The notes: a model not told the origin generated them from the sequence alone. Positions 1 through 11,149 are shown, numbered from the stretch's first letter. The stretch: DNA of 64,000 bases from Rhabdophis nuchalis (GCA_039707465.1 CM077645.1:148795503-148859502); one strand, 5' to 3'. A program made the numbers and translations.

Positions 1-1591
1 TCAGTCAGAGATGCCCCTGCCCTAACCAGCCAGTGTGACTAGCTTCAGGTTGTTTCAATAGGACAAGAGTCTAGACCTGAAGAGTAAATTCTAGGGTAAG
101 CGCCTCATTTGCAGCCAATTGTCAGTGCAACAAAGAACCTTATTATTTTGCATATGGACACAACACATAGCACTCATGGAGAGGGCTGCCCTTAGCCGTA
201 ATTATCAAAAATGCATAATTTAAAGGTGGTGCATCATCAAAAGAGCCTGCCCAACCCCTCAATAGAGAAGTCGCTCATGCATTGATTAATGCATGTGTGT
301 TTGAGATTTGCATTTACATTCAAAAGACAGTGGTGTATTGCTCACTCTGCCAAGTATCAGACTGATCACCCCCTGCCTATTCACTTGCTAATTTGACAGT
401 AGCAGAAGAGGTTTGAATCTACCTGGTCACTTACAGCCTCTCTTTGCACAGTTTCAAAGGCAAGACTAGCAGCCACTCCTCAGACCTTATCGATTTGCAC
501 AATAATCCTGTGTGCACTTGAATCCCAAGGACTTATTCTGCCAAAAATATTTTGGGAGGCAATTAAAAATAAATTACTATGGACTTGCTATCCCTTCAAC
601 ATTAGATCTACTATGCCAATACTGCTGACCTATTTCATTCCATTAACCTTATCAAAAGAGTTAAAGTAATTAGTTTTCAGGAAAAGGTGCTTCTAGACAG
701 GAAGGGTGCACACACAGGACATATATATCAGCATGCACATATGAGCAAGCATTTTGCTCTGGGGAGCAGGTTACATTAGGTACACTGACAGACTAAATTA
801 AACTTCATGGCACTTTCAAATGTGATAATTCTTTTTAAAAAATTGTTAGGGACCAATTTAACAACAACAACAAAAACCCTACAAAGTAGAAACTTAGAAT
901 TATACAATGCTACAAGTGATGAAGTTCACATTCCATGCTAAATCAAACAGAGTAACAGAATACTATTTACCAGTTCACATAACAGCTTAGGCACAAACTG
1001 CTAAATCATAATGTGTGACAAGTTGGTTCATATGGCCTGCTAAAAGAACAGCCAAGTTCCTACAACATCTCAACTTCAAACTGCCCAACCTCATTTTTAG
1101 CATGATCTACAATTTTATGGGAACTTGGTCCCTGAATGCCACAAAGAGACTTACTGAGAGACACATCTTAGACCTGTCTCTCAACTACTGATTGATACTC
1201 TATGCTAGATTAAGTTCCTTGCACCACACTATAATTTGAGTGCAACAGAAATGAGAAGAGATTAGTGCATTCACAGGAAGCTGATTGCACAAAGATCACA
1301 CCACCCAAACCACTGTTTCTTAAACTTAGCAACTGTAAGATGTATGGGCTTCCAGAAATCTCTTAAGCCAAAATTCTGCCTCTCAAGATGTATTTTATTT
1401 TGTCATGAAGGTAGTAAAAGTAATGGTAACAGCAATGAAGTCTCATAATAATGCTTTAAAAAAATGGTCGCAGAGCCCATTTCATTAGAAACAGGCCCCT
1501 TTAGAGTTCAAATGTGACTCAAATTTGCTGCATGTGACATCAACATGAAATACCTTGTGTTTCACAAACTATCTCTTAGCACTCTTCTTAC
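1..1591 (-). other. RREB1 intron 3' of the finger-4 exon (partial), repeat-poor
   Basis: This is the start of the next intron on the minus strand. It is AT-rich with no ORF of note, no recognised transposon and no splice-flanked finger-like reading on either strand. It contains only short A/T runs and ordinary intronic sequence. Confidence 0.6.
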
Positions 1592-1728
1592 CTCAATGAG
1601 GCATCTGGATGTACTTCCATGTGGGTTTCCAGCCCAAACTTGCAAGAGAATTCTTTGAAACAGACTGGACATCGATAAATTTCATCAGCCCTTTTTTCAG
1701 TTTCACCATTTTGTGGTTCCTCCACAAC
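1592..1728 (-). CDS. RREB1: RREB1 coding exon, zinc finger 4
   Basis: This 137-nt exon follows a 27-nt T tract and the acceptor ACAG at 1730-1729 on the minus strand. It ends in phase 2 with TTGAG|GTAAGA (GT at 1591-1590), so the last Arg codon is split. It reads [20 protein letters not shown], then CPVCFKEF and GLETHMEVH. That gives a complete C2H2 finger (C-x2-C-x12-H-x3-H), matching the RREB1 finger that follows the basic linker. The next exon, expected to begin a further Cys-Cys finger, is not present between 1 and 1591 and must lie outside the window. Confidence 0.92.
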
Positions 1729-1738
1729 CTGTTCATAG

Positions 1739-1739
<1 letters not shown>

Positions 1740-1766
<27 letters not shown>
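1740..1766. repeat. A27 homopolymer (T27 on the RREB1 sense strand)
   Basis: An uninterrupted run of 27 A on the plus strand. On the sense strand of RREB1 it is a T27 tract 9 nt upstream of the acceptor AG of the finger-4 exon, so it serves as the polypyrimidine tract. Confidence 0.9.
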
Positions 1767-1769
<3 letters not shown>

Positions 1770-1891
1770 GAAATGTTAAAACCCAGGCTACAATTCAAAT
1801 AAAAGTTTCTGAAAGCAATACATTTCAGCTGGTAAATAATTCACTGCTTTATCCCTTAGCTAAATGTTACAAAAAGGGATTTACTCTATAA

Positions 1892-2108
1892 CAGTGGTAG
1901 TCAACCTGGTCCCTACCGCCCACTAGTGGGTGTTCCAGCTTTCATGGTGGGCGGTAGGGGTTTTGTCTGTTACTGAAGCACTTTCCTTTTTTAAATTTAA
2001 TTGACTTCCCTACTTTATAAATCTGTGGAACCGGTGGCGGTTAGAAAATTTTACTACTAACAGAGATACAAAAGTGGGTGGTAGGTATAAAAAGGTTGAC
2101 TACCCCTG
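1892..2108. mobile_element. hAT-type MITE, family 'GGTAGTCAACCT', copy 1
   Basis: A 217-bp element with terminal inverted repeats: CAGTGGTAGTCAACCTGG at the left and ...AGGTTGACTACCCCTG at the right. It is flanked by the 8-bp duplication CTCTATAA / CTTTATAA (7 of 8). The length and the CAG...CTG ends fit a non-autonomous hAT transposon. Related copies lie at 24089 and 49473. It has no coding capacity and sits in the 1.2-kb RREB1 intron. Confidence 0.85.
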
Positions 2109-2931
2109 CTTTATAAGGATAAACCCAAAATTTAACTAGGAATTTCTTTTTATATTTGGAGATCCATTTTTTTTAAAGTCATCAACATTAAGGAATGTTA
2201 ATATTTCCTTACAAAGCACTTTAGTTTAACTAGTTTAACTTTAGTTTAACTAGCTCTTTTGACCTGTTTAGCTATTTCTCTCATTCTACTCCCTTTATCC
2301 CTTTAAGAGGTACTCCTCATCACACAGAATATGAACATATGGAGAAAAGTACTTCATTTCTCAAAGTTATCAGGCAAAACAATTTGATCACAATCAATCA
2401 ACTGTCACTCACTCAAAACAAATCCAGTGTAGGAATGTAATTATTCCAAATAATAATAGTAAGTACAAAAAATCAAAATGCAGAACTCAAAACATTGTTT
2501 GAAGTTGCCATGTTGACAGAGAAGGTTTTCACTAATATTTTATGATGAATCTTTAGAGATAATCCAAAATTACACTATCATTTATTTAACATCAGTCCTT
2601 GAGGTAAATAATGGAGATCAGCATAGATAAATAGACATCTTCACAACATCTTCTGTTGGCTGGGAACTACAGGAGCTGAAGAAAACCCCACAATGTTTTT
2701 ATTTCTTGTCCTGACTAGTTACTTTGTTAAGTATATATCTTTATCCAAAATACTGCACAATACTTTCATAAGAAGTATGCACAACTTCTAAAGCATGCTG
2801 TGTGTCTAAAATTACAAGCTGGCTATTGTGTATCTATTATACTTCGCCTTCTTTCCATTTTTAAATGATTAACTGAATTCATAATCTCTCATTTTAAGCA
2901 ACCAGCAGGATTTTTTTTTTTGCTAGAGGAC
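2109..2931 (-). other. Remainder of the 1.2-kb RREB1 intron
   Basis: AT-rich intronic sequence with a small tandem duplication of ACTTTAGTTTAACTAG-like units near 2218-2250 and a T12 run at 2910-2921 next to the weak donor at 2931. No gene or further transposon is seen. Confidence 0.6.
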
Positions 2932-3076
2932 CTTCTTTGCTGGACTCTGCTCTTCCTTGTCGGCCTCGGCCTCATGACTGAATTTTCGTTTGGTGGACAA
3001 GCGCCTGCGTTTCAGTGGAGAGACAGGGGTTGTACTTGTGGCGCCCGTGGCATCCTTCTCATGGATTTTCATATGC
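2932..3076 (-). CDS. RREB1: RREB1 coding exon, end of finger 3 and basic linker
   Basis: The 145-nt exon starts with one G that completes the split Arg codon (acceptor TTTAG at 3078-3077), then reads HMKIHEKDA, a Ser/Thr-rich stretch, and the basic motif [16 protein letters not shown], and ends with a Glu-rich stretch closing at SPAKK. It supplies the two His of finger 3. The KRRR...KRK cluster looks like a nuclear localisation signal, which fits a nuclear protein (inference). The 3' boundary is placed at AAG|GTCCTC (GT at 2931-2930), because reading on gives a stop three codons later and because the next exon then continues in phase 0, as in RREB1. That donor is far from the GTRAGT consensus, so this boundary is less sure than the others. 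The next exon is only 1.2 kb away. Confidence 0.82.
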
Positions 3077-3902
3077 CTAAAGTCAGGTGGGGAAAGAGTG
3101 AGAAGGCAAAAAAGAAGACGCTCGTTACAGGTTCTGAACTAGAAAGAAGTTCTAATCAAAGTTATACTTGCAAAGAAGCCAATTTCTTGTTTAAGGAAAC
3201 TCAATCATAAGAATAAGAGTTGATTCTTTTTTTTTAATATGCTAGTTACTAAGCTTTTCAACATCAATTTAAGGTATCAGAAGTACACAAAAGAGCATAT
3301 TATCTGACAAGCCAAAGACAACAAAAGTACTTTCGGGCTAGACCGAGGCCACATTTTCCAAATGCCACTCCTAAGAGAGCCACCAGTATCTTTAATCCTT
3401 CATGATCTGAAAGTGTTTTACTATGAGCCCTCATTTCAGAACACACAGGATGTAGTCAGTGCAAAACCCACAGCTGTTAACTGACTCACTAAAGCATCTT
3501 TCCCCTGTTTTAACTTCCCCATTTTTTAACGATGTGTCAAGTCATTTGTCCCAGAAATGGAGGTGCAAGAAAAGAGGAGAAACAGTTGGTCAGGGTGGTT
3601 GCTTGTACGTTGTCTCATACAGTCTTGAGTTGATGAAAGCTTGTTCCATTAGGCCTCCGTGGAGTGTCCAAAAATACTTTAGCATGCTAAAATTCTGGGT
3701 CTCCACTGAGGCAAATGGAAATATTCATGCTAACAAGGGGGCAGCAGCAAAACAAAAACACCCCCCCACACACCTCTAGGGTACATTTGGTAAAGTGCAA
3801 TCTGCTCAGCAATAATGACTTTAAGCAAATCCAGATGCATCCAAGCATTACAGTGAGCTTTGCTTACTTTTCATAAAACCCATTCTGTACAGCCATGGGT
3901 TG

Positions 3903-4168
3903 CAGAGGTGGCATTCAGCAGGTTCTGACCAGTTCTGGAGAACCAGTAGTGGAAATCTTGAGTAGTTCAAAAACCGGTAAATACCACCTCTGCCCCCATC
4001 TATTCTCTGCCTCCTGAGTCCCAGCTGATCGGGACAAAATGGAAATTTTGCAGTAACCTTCCCCCTGGAGTGGGGAGGGGATGGAGATTTTACAGTATCC
4101 TTCCCCTGCCACGCCCACCAAGCCATGCCTATAGAACCGGTAGTAAAAAAGTTTAAATTCCACCACTG
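3903..4168. mobile_element. hAT-type MITE, 'CAGNGGTGG' clan
   Basis: A 266-bp element. The left end CAGAGGTGGCATTCAGC and right end AAATTCCACCACTG are inverted repeats. The flanks ATGGGTTG / ACGGGTTG match at 7 of 8 positions. Internally it repeats GAACCGGTAG-like motifs. The ORFs crossing it (3848-4322, minus) are chance readings of the repeat. Confidence 0.8.
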
Positions 4169-4842
4169 ACGGGTTGGTTCTCCTGGGACCAACTGGTACT
4201 GATTTAATAAATAGAGAAATAAACAGTGCAACTGATAAAGCAAGCTCAGAATTCATAGGCAATCTTAAAGGGAAAAATACTTGTGTATATAAACTTATCA
4301 TTATTCGGGACATACATTTCAATCTAAAGTTAAATAAACCAGGAGGGAGAAACCATCCATTTGAAAATGATTATCAATTTGTCATTTTTTAAAGGGAAAC
4401 TCCCAATTCTAAATGTGTGGCTCCAGTTTCCCAAAACCAAAGGAGATTGAAGAAGGGACTTTACAGAACTAAGGAAGTCGGAGGATGAGGGTACTATAGG
4501 AAAAGAGGGGGGGGGGCTTGGAAGAGGATAATTGAGGGTAGGGATATAATTGAACTTTCCACCTAGAACCAAACCTGATTATACTGGATGGGGAAAAAAA
4601 TAGGCAGACGGGATATTCAACCAAAGTGACCAAATTTGTGTTAAAAGAGAACTAATCATCTCTGCAGCATTGCGATTTTCTCATTGAGAGTTTCACCTAG
4701 TTAACTTGAATGCACAGGCTCCAACAATTAGCTAAGTAACAGCAAAGAGAAAAATTCAGATGATAAGGAGATGATATCATTTCATCCTATTAGGAATACA
4801 GAAGAGAAGTCTATTCACTGAAGTATATTATTGAAATTTAAG

Positions 4843-4957
4843 AAGGTTCCCCTCACACATATGTGCACATATGTTCCTGACTCTAGAGGGAGGTGCTCAT
4901 CTCCGTTTCAAAGCCAAAGAGCCAGCGCTGTCCGAAGACATCTCCGTGGTCATATGG
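4843..4957 (-). mobile_element. Bov-B-tailed SINE, 3' fragment (Sauria-SINE-like)
   Basis: Read on the minus strand, the sequence runs from ACCACGGAGATGTC through GGACAGCGCTGGCTC to GAGGGGAACC. I recognise this as the tail shared by squamate tRNA-derived SINEs and Bov-B (RTE) LINEs. The tRNA head is missing, so this is a 5'-truncated copy. A complete relative lies at 37544-37815. Confidence 0.7.
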
Positions 4958-6261
4958 TGTATGTACAACTAAATTTATTTATAATTTTGGCAAAGCAGGA
5001 TATTTTTTTTCTTTCAAATTAGGAAGAAATGCAACAAAAAGATAATTAAGGTACAAACAGCATAAAACATGCCTTTTTTTTTCCTGCTCCTCATACTCTG
5101 CAGCACAAAAGTATGCTGGAATCTTAAATTTTAAGTTTTAGATGACTTCCACTTCTTCAGACTTGACAAGCAGCGTACAAAACCCACAAACAACTGAAGT
5201 ATTTTAGCTGCTGAAGTGGCCAGGGAAATATACCTAAAAAGGCACTATAATTAAAAGTATGTTCCTATGTATGTTTTTAATCAATGTAATCATTTTTATG
5301 TATTGACAAATGAAAATTAACATTTTTCTGAACTAATAAATTCATGGGAAGGATTTAGAAAATACAGCTTAAATGAAATCAAGATGCATTCCGATATTCA
5401 TCATGTCCAATTAAACTCAAAGGGATTTACTTTGGAACAGACATTTATAGAATTACAATCCTACTTTTCGTATTTGCTCTTCTCTTTTCACAGAAGGCCT
5501 GAATCCCAATAGACACAATTTAATTCATTTCCAGTGGGACAGAAGGTAAGTATCTTACAGCACTTTAAATATGAACCAATAAAAAATTTAATAACTCTGT
5601 TAAGACATTCTGTTAATGTTGCCAGGTTACCTCAAACATTACTGAAATATATTGTGTATGATCTCTAGCACCCTGGGTATAGCACATCCTGAAGCCAGTC
5701 TAACACCAACAGTACTTCGATGCTGACCAAAAATATTAATTTTAATTCTAACCAGTCTTAATGACATCAGATCAACTTGAAGTCACCATCAGTTTACAAT
5801 ACATTAGTTGTCTATGTAGGCAATACTGTGATGTTATTGTTTTTATTGTAGTTTGTTTTTACATGGTTATTATTGTATTTCATTCCAGCAACTACTTAAA
5901 TTGAATGTGTTGTAAATGTTTAATATTCAAATTAATTATTGTCCTGAGAAGTAGAGATGATCCTCTTTATCTAAATGTGTATGCTCAGGCTAAATGATCA
6001 TGGTTTATCAGGCAACCCAGACTTATACTAATTTCAAATGCAATAATGTGAACCTGAGTGCATAAAATAGGACTATACATTTGGGGGTGAGGGCAAATGC
6101 CTTTGACTTTTGAGTGGCACTTTGGAGGCAATTAAAAACAAAAAAACATGACATTTCATTGATTCAGTGCAGAGTAAACTTCCAATATATTTAATAACAG
6201 TTCAGAAGGGGCTCTTGGAATTCTATTCAAAAGCTTTTTGTAACTTTATGTAACCTTGGGG

Positions 6262-6507
6262 CAGGAGTAGGTTCCGGCAGGGGCTACTGCCAGTTTGCTT
6301 GTGTGTGTGTACACTTGATTGTGCTGTGCACAATGCAATAAAAATTGTTCTGCACATGCGCAGAAGTGAAAAACAAAATGGTGGCACCTATGGCACTGCC
6401 CAGAAAACCAGTTCAGGGGCATGGCAGGCCTGAGTCGTTGCCGGTTTCAGTGACCCAGACAGCCAAACCACTACTGGCTCAGCCGAACCGGTGGGAACCC
6501 ACCACTG
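6262..6507. mobile_element. hAT-type MITE, 'CAGNGGTGG' clan
   Basis: A 246-bp element with ends CAGGAGTAGGTTCC and GGGAACCCACCACTG and flanks CCTTGGGG / CCCTGGGG (7 of 8). Inside it has ATTGTTCTGCACATGCGCAG and AAAATGGTGGCACC, shared with the copy at 14987. The small ORF at 6345 is part of the repeat. Confidence 0.82.
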
Positions 6508-6631
6508 CCCTGGGGTCTAAGTTCATCTATGTTGTGTAAGAACTGTTTATTATCATAGCAACGATGTTCCAAAATAAAAGTCATATTTGTCAATTATATT
6601 AGAAATACATAATATAAATACTTTATTTATA

Positions 6632-6665
6632 TATTGAGCAAGGTTGGACTAGAAGTCCATTTCAA
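6632..6665 (+). mobile_element. CR1 LINE 3'-end scrap
   Basis: The stretch TGAGCAAGGTTGGACTAGAA is the CR1 3' terminal motif that also closes the copy at 6700-7430. Only about 35 bp are recognisable. Confidence 0.45.
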
Positions 6666-6699
6666 TTGCACTTCTATAAATTATGTAAGAAAAATAAGA

Positions 6700-7430
6700 C
6701 TCTACATTTAGGCAAAAAACTCCAAATGCACAGCTATAGACTAGATGGGACCTGGTTCAAAGGTAGTAACTGCGAGAGGGAACTTGGCGTCCTAGTGGAC
6801 AATCACTTAAATATGAACCGTAAGTGTGTTGCTGCTGCCTAAAAAGCCAATGCAGTCCTAAGCTTTGCATTAACAGAGTGGTAGAATCAAGATCACATGA
6901 AGTGTTAGTACCACATGCCTTGGTAAGACCACCCTTGGAAAATTGCATCCAGTTTTGATTCCCATGATACAAAAAAGATGTTGAGATGCTAGAAAAGTGC
7001 AGAGAAGACCAACAAAGACAATTAGGGAACTGGGGGCTAAACCATATGAAGAATACTTGCAGAAATTGGGTATGTCTAGTTTAATGAAAAGAAGGACTAA
7101 GGGTGACAAGATACCAGTGTTCCAATATCTAAGGAGCTGCCACAAAGAAGAGGGAGTCAACCTATTCTCCAAAGCACCTGAAGGCAGGACAAGAAGCAAC
7201 GGATGGAAACTAATCAAGGAGAAAACCCACCTAGAACTAAGGAGAAGTTTCCTGATAGTTAGAACAATTAATCAATGAAACAGCTTGCCTCCAAAAGTTA
7301 TAGGTATTCCAACACTGGAGGCTTTTAAGAAGAGATTGGATAATTTCTCTGAAATAGTATAGGGTCTCCGGCTTGAGCAAGGTTGGACTAGAAGTCCTCC
7401 AAGATCCCTTGCAACTCTATTATATTGTCA
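6700..7430 (+). mobile_element. CR1 LINE, 3' portion of ORF2 and 3' UTR
   Basis: About 730 bp of a 5'-truncated CR1 non-LTR retrotransposon in sense orientation. Frames carry decayed C-terminal reverse-transcriptase readings: CERDLGVLVDNHLNM near 6765-6815, LVRPPLENCIQF near 6925-6960, and GDKIPVFQYLRS and GWKLIKEKTHLELRR in the open frame at 6997-7278. It ends with the motif CAAGGTTGGACTAGAAGTCC and the terminal TCTATTATATTG. Stops and frameshifts make it inactive. Confidence 0.8.
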
Positions 7431-7869
7431 ATACATCACAATGAGGTAGGTTTTCAGCATCTGTTGCACATATTTCGTTGTATTTAAGTACAGTGACAAT
7501 AAAGACCATACTTATATAACCTTAAAGCAAAAATTCCTTGCTTCTCCATCTCTGCCCTTAGCATAAGATAATGTGTATGCTTTCCTTACAAAGCACGAAA
7601 AATAACTGTAATGAAAAACAAGCTTTCTAAACAATTCTAAATGGAGACAAACTTATTAAAAGTTGATGGAAATGCCAGTAAGTTCCCCTATTTCTTTCAG
7701 TAAATCTGAATAAGAACACTTGTCGCTTTGAAATAATTAATTCTTTTGGTAAAAGTAATCTTATTTTAAAGCCATCTTAAGAGTTGCACATAAACCAAAG
7801 GTGTGACCAGTTTGGAGGTTATTGTTCATATGTGAGTTTATTTTCACATCTGTCAAACCATAAGAAAGG

Positions 7870-8130
7870 TCTTGCTGAATCAGCCTAAAGACCTATTTAA
7901 CCCAGTATCCTGTTTCCACAGTGGCCCACCAGAGGCCTATGATGTCTACCAGCAGGACATAAATACAATAGTATTCTCCCAAGGGGAGTCTGCAGCAATT
8001 ATGCTGAAAAGCATATTGTCTCAAAGGTCAGGAGTAATATAGCTATTATGACTAGCAGTCATTGATAAATTTATTCCTCCATGAATCTTTCATCAAATCA
8101 TTCTTTCTACTTCTGCACATGTATTTTAAT
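7870..8130. repeat. Unclassified squamate interspersed repeat
   Basis: The block around AAGAAAGGTCTTGCTGAATCAG ... CAGTATCCTGTTTCCACAG ... CCTCCATGAATCTTTCATC resembles a repeat I have seen dispersed in squamate genomes. I cannot place it in a class. It shows no inverted ends here and no ORF. Confidence 0.4.
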
Positions 8131-8177
8131 GCTAAGAACGTAGTACACTTATTTATTGTGAGGTAAAACGGTTGCTG

Positions 8178-9050
8178 TTACAGTTTACAGTTTATTGGAT
8201 TTGTATACCGCTCCTGTCTCCAGATGGACTCAGGGCGGTGCACAGGGAATTAAAATACCATGACAACAACAATGAATACAGTACAATAATAAAATATGAT
8301 TAAATTAGAATAGCCTGTGATAAAAATTAAGCTAAAAATATTAAAATCTCAACCAATCCACTAAAAATATCCTCAATTCTAAAATCTAAGCTAAAATATA
8401 GACTAAAATCTAACTCTAAGCTAGGCCAGCTAGTGCGTTTTTAGTGAGCGGCGAAAAAGGCGAAGGTCCGTGATGGTACGAAGTTCGGGGGTAGGCCATT
8501 CCAGAGGGTCGGCATGTGAATGTGGTAGCATTCAGCTGCCTCAGCAACCTGTCCATGTCATCAGGAGCAACAAAGTCAAACTCGTCCCATAATATAGTCT
8601 CAAGACCTGCCTCGGACGGTCCACCCAGACCTGTCTCATCGGAGGCCAACTCGTCCCGGATCCGAGCAATTTTATCCTGCAGATACTCTCCAAATTCCTC
8701 TGCTCTACCCTGCAAAGGAGCTTCCCGCCGCCTCTGTTGAAGGAGAGAGCGGGTCACTCTAAACAGGGCGGCAGGGTGGTTATCTGCGGATGCGATAAGA
8801 GTGGCGAGATGGTTCCGTTTTGCTGCTCTTATCGCCACTAAGTAGGTACTTAAATAGGACCTTACCCGTGTTCGGTCGGATTTGGAGCGGGTGGACCTCC
8901 AAGTTCTCTCTAGGCGTCTCTTGCAGCGCTTCATCACCCTTAGCTCCTCAGAGAACCAAGGAGCCAGGGTGGATTTGCGCCGCGTTCTCAATTGCTCATC
9001 TTCAAACCAGCTCCTTGTGTGGGAAAAGACAGAAAAATCCCCCCCTCTCT
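8178..9050 (-). mobile_element. L2-clade LINE, internally deleted copy
   Basis: On the minus strand a long open reading (8416-9105) starts inside the neighbouring CA repeat and continues as APWFSEELRVMKRCKRRLE...RAAKRNHLATLIASADN, which is the linker between endonuclease and reverse transcriptase in L2-type ORF2. Near 8520 it jumps to sequence corresponding to the very end of ORF2 (LWNDLPP...LRSF in other copies, here out of frame). The whole reverse-transcriptase core is therefore missing. A 3' UTR with the CCGCCCTGAGTCC motif follows down to about 8200. This is a defective internally deleted copy, not a host gene. Confidence 0.75.
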
Positions 9051-9051
9051 C

Positions 9052-9054
<3 letters not shown>

Positions 9055-9109
<55 letters not shown>
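9055..9109. repeat. (CA)n microsatellite
   Basis: About 55 bp of CA repeats lie directly at the 5' edge of the L2 copy. They generate spurious poly-Cys-Val and poly-Thr-His ORFs in this region. Confidence 0.95.
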
Positions 9110-9112
<3 letters not shown>

Positions 9113-9274
9113 TCCCTTTTGTACTGGGTTCTCTGCTGAAACCAGCACTATTTGTTGCCATTTTAAAACTGTGTTAATAAACATGTTACCGTTAAAATTA
9201 AAAGGAGACTCTCTTCCTGCCCAATTGTATATGGCTGTACCCACTTTGCAGGCCTAAGGGAGCTACTCCCAAAA

Positions 9275-9545
9275 TTATACAATACAATAGCAGAGTTGGA
9301 AGGGACCTTGGAGGTCATCTAGTCCAACTCCCTGCCTAGGCAGGAAGCCCTATACCAATGCAGACAAACGGCTATCCAACATCTTCTTGAAGACTTGTAG
9401 TGTTGGGGCATTCACAACTTCTGGAGGCAAGTTGTTCCACTGATTCATTGTTCTAACTGTCAGGAAATTTCTCCTCAGTTCTAAGTTGTTTCTCTCCTTG
9501 ATTAGTTTCCACCCATTGCTTCTTGTTCTACCCTGAATTGTTCAC
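9275..9545 (-). mobile_element. CR1 LINE 3' end
   Basis: The antisense CR1 3' region: TTGGAAGGGACCTTGGAGG, then TCTAGTCCAACTCCCTGCC, CATTCACAACTTCTGGAGGC and GTCAGGAAATTTCTCCTCAG, ending at TTGTTCTACCCTGAATTG. This is the reverse complement of the CR1 ORF2 end and 3' UTR seen at 7150-7430 and 20200-20360. Confidence 0.8.
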
Positions 9546-9612
9546 CTATGTCTGAGAGCTTTTGTAACAGAGTATTAAATCACACCCAAATCCTTCTGAT
9601 TCTCTAGCAGTA

Positions 9613-9962
9613 CAGGAAGTTCTCGACTTACAACCATTCGTTTAGTGACTGTTCAAAGTTACAAAGGCACTGGAAAAAGAGACATATTTTTGAAGGTCTA
9701 TTTTTCAGAGTTATGACTGTTGCTGCATCCCCATGGTCACAGGATCAAAATTTGGGAGCTTGGCAAATGGTATATATTTATGATGGTTGTAGTGTCCAGA
9801 GAGCATGTGATCATTTTTTGCAATCTTCTGACTAACTTAACAACTGCAGTGATTCATAACTGTGGCAAAAATGGTAAAATGGGGCAAAACTCATTTAACA
9901 TCTGTCTTGCTTAGCAACAGAAACTTTAGCCTTAATTGTGGCCGTAAGTTGAGGACTACCTG
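9613..9962 (-). mobile_element. 'CTCGACTTA' squamate DNA-type repeat (MITE-like), copy 1
   Basis: The ends CAGGAAGTTCTCGACTTA and TAAGTTGAGGACTACCTG are inverted repeats. The interior (TTTAGTGACTGTTCAAAGTTAC, CATGGTCACAGGATCAAAATTT, GGGGCAAAACTCATTTAACA) is shared with at least nine other copies in this window. Full copies are about 380 bp. It has no coding capacity, and I do not see a convincing target duplication. Confidence 0.7.
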
Positions 9963-10001
9963 TCAGAGGTCATATTCATGGAAACTTCATTTCTTAGAAC
10001 G

Positions 10002-10232
10002 TAAGTGGCACAGTGGTTAGAATGCAGTACTGCAGGGTACTTCTGCCGACTGCAAGCATTTTGGCAGTTCGAATCTCGCCAGGCTTAAGGTTGACTCAGC
10101 CTTACATCCTTCTGAGGTGGGTAAAATGAGGACCCAGATTTTGGGGGGCAATAGGCTGACTCTGTAAATTGCCTAGAGAAAGCTGTAAAGTACTGTGAAG
10201 TGGTATATAAGTCTAAGTGCTATTACTATGGC
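10002..10232 (+). mobile_element. tRNA-derived SINE
   Basis: It has an A-box-like GTGGCACAGTGGTTAGAATG and a B-box GCAGTTCGAATCTC, correctly spaced for an internal RNA polymerase III promoter. The SINE body follows (CTGAGGTGGGTAAAATGAGG) and a tail TAAGTGCTATTACTAT. This is a transposable element rather than a tRNA gene, because the cloverleaf is degenerate and a long body follows. Confidence 0.8.
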
Positions 10233-10536
10233 TATAAAAAACCAGAAGAGTATATGAGACTCTGCATATGAAGAGAAGGGAAGAGAGTGGCAAGAAGTTT
10301 TTACAGTTTTCTTTAAAAAGCCAAAATGTGTAGCAAGTACCTCATGAGTTTAAGTGCTCAGATTTGGGGTGGATGCTGTTTTACACAGTCAAATCTACTA
10401 GGATCTCCTGATTCATCCTTTTAGCAAACAAGGCATTTTCCAACTTCTTTACCGTACTTTACCACACCCTACAATGCATCCTAATCATCTTCCTTCAGGG
10501 CTTCCAGTTGAGAGGAGAACCCTGGTGATTACACAA

Positions 10537-10537
10537 T

Positions 10538-10564
<27 letters not shown>
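10537..10564. repeat. (CA)n microsatellite
   Basis: Fourteen CA units in intronic sequence. Confidence 0.95.
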
Positions 10565-10568
<4 letters not shown>

Positions 10569-10944
10569 ATAGACTCTGGTCTTTGAATTTTGAGTTTAAG
10601 AGAATGAGCTAAGTATTCTTGCTTTGGCTCATAATTAATGGGAGTTGGAAATAAAACAAATGTCCCCAAATTAGAAAGAAAATGACTTTTGAATGAGAAA
10701 ACTGGAGCAGCCTAAACATACACCAACAGCCCTAAGGTGCTGCGGGTTAACTAAAAGCTGTTGGCTAAAATAATAATACTCCCAAAAAATTATTATTCAG
10801 ATTTTTGCTTTTGATTATAGATGTTGTACTTCTTTGGGGCTAACTTACACATCAGCTCAAGAGAGAACTAACAGAATCAAACATCCTTCTATTTCTGCTG
10901 GCCATTGATGTAAGGGAGTCTGTCCTTTTTGTAGCTGCCACAGC

Positions 10945-11145
10945 GCAATCTTTCTAACCTTGGTGATTTCAGATGTGCAACCTTCCATTCCCAAAATTCC
11001 CCAGCCAGCATAATTATAGCCGAGAATTTCAGGAATTGGTCTAGAACAGGGTGGGGAATGACACCTTTTTTTATGACTTGTGGACTTTAGCTCCCAGAAT
11101 TCACGAACCATGCTGGCTCAGGAATTCTGGGAGTTGAAATACACA
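10945..11145. mobile_element. Decayed hairpin MITE of the 'CTTCAACTCCCAGAATTC' family
   Basis: The region contains both orientations of the shared motif (ACTTTAGCTCCCAGAATTC and GGAATTCTGGGAGTTGAAAT), as in the palindromic MITEs at 22649, 23121 and 55467. The termini are too decayed to place, so the borders are approximate. Confidence 0.5.
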
Positions 11146-11149
11146 AGTC

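Noticed and set aside
8416..9105. A 229-codon minus-strand ORF as a host gene
   Set aside because: Its first part is translated CA microsatellite, the middle is L2 ORF2 linker and the end is out-of-frame L2 3' sequence. It is a defective LINE.
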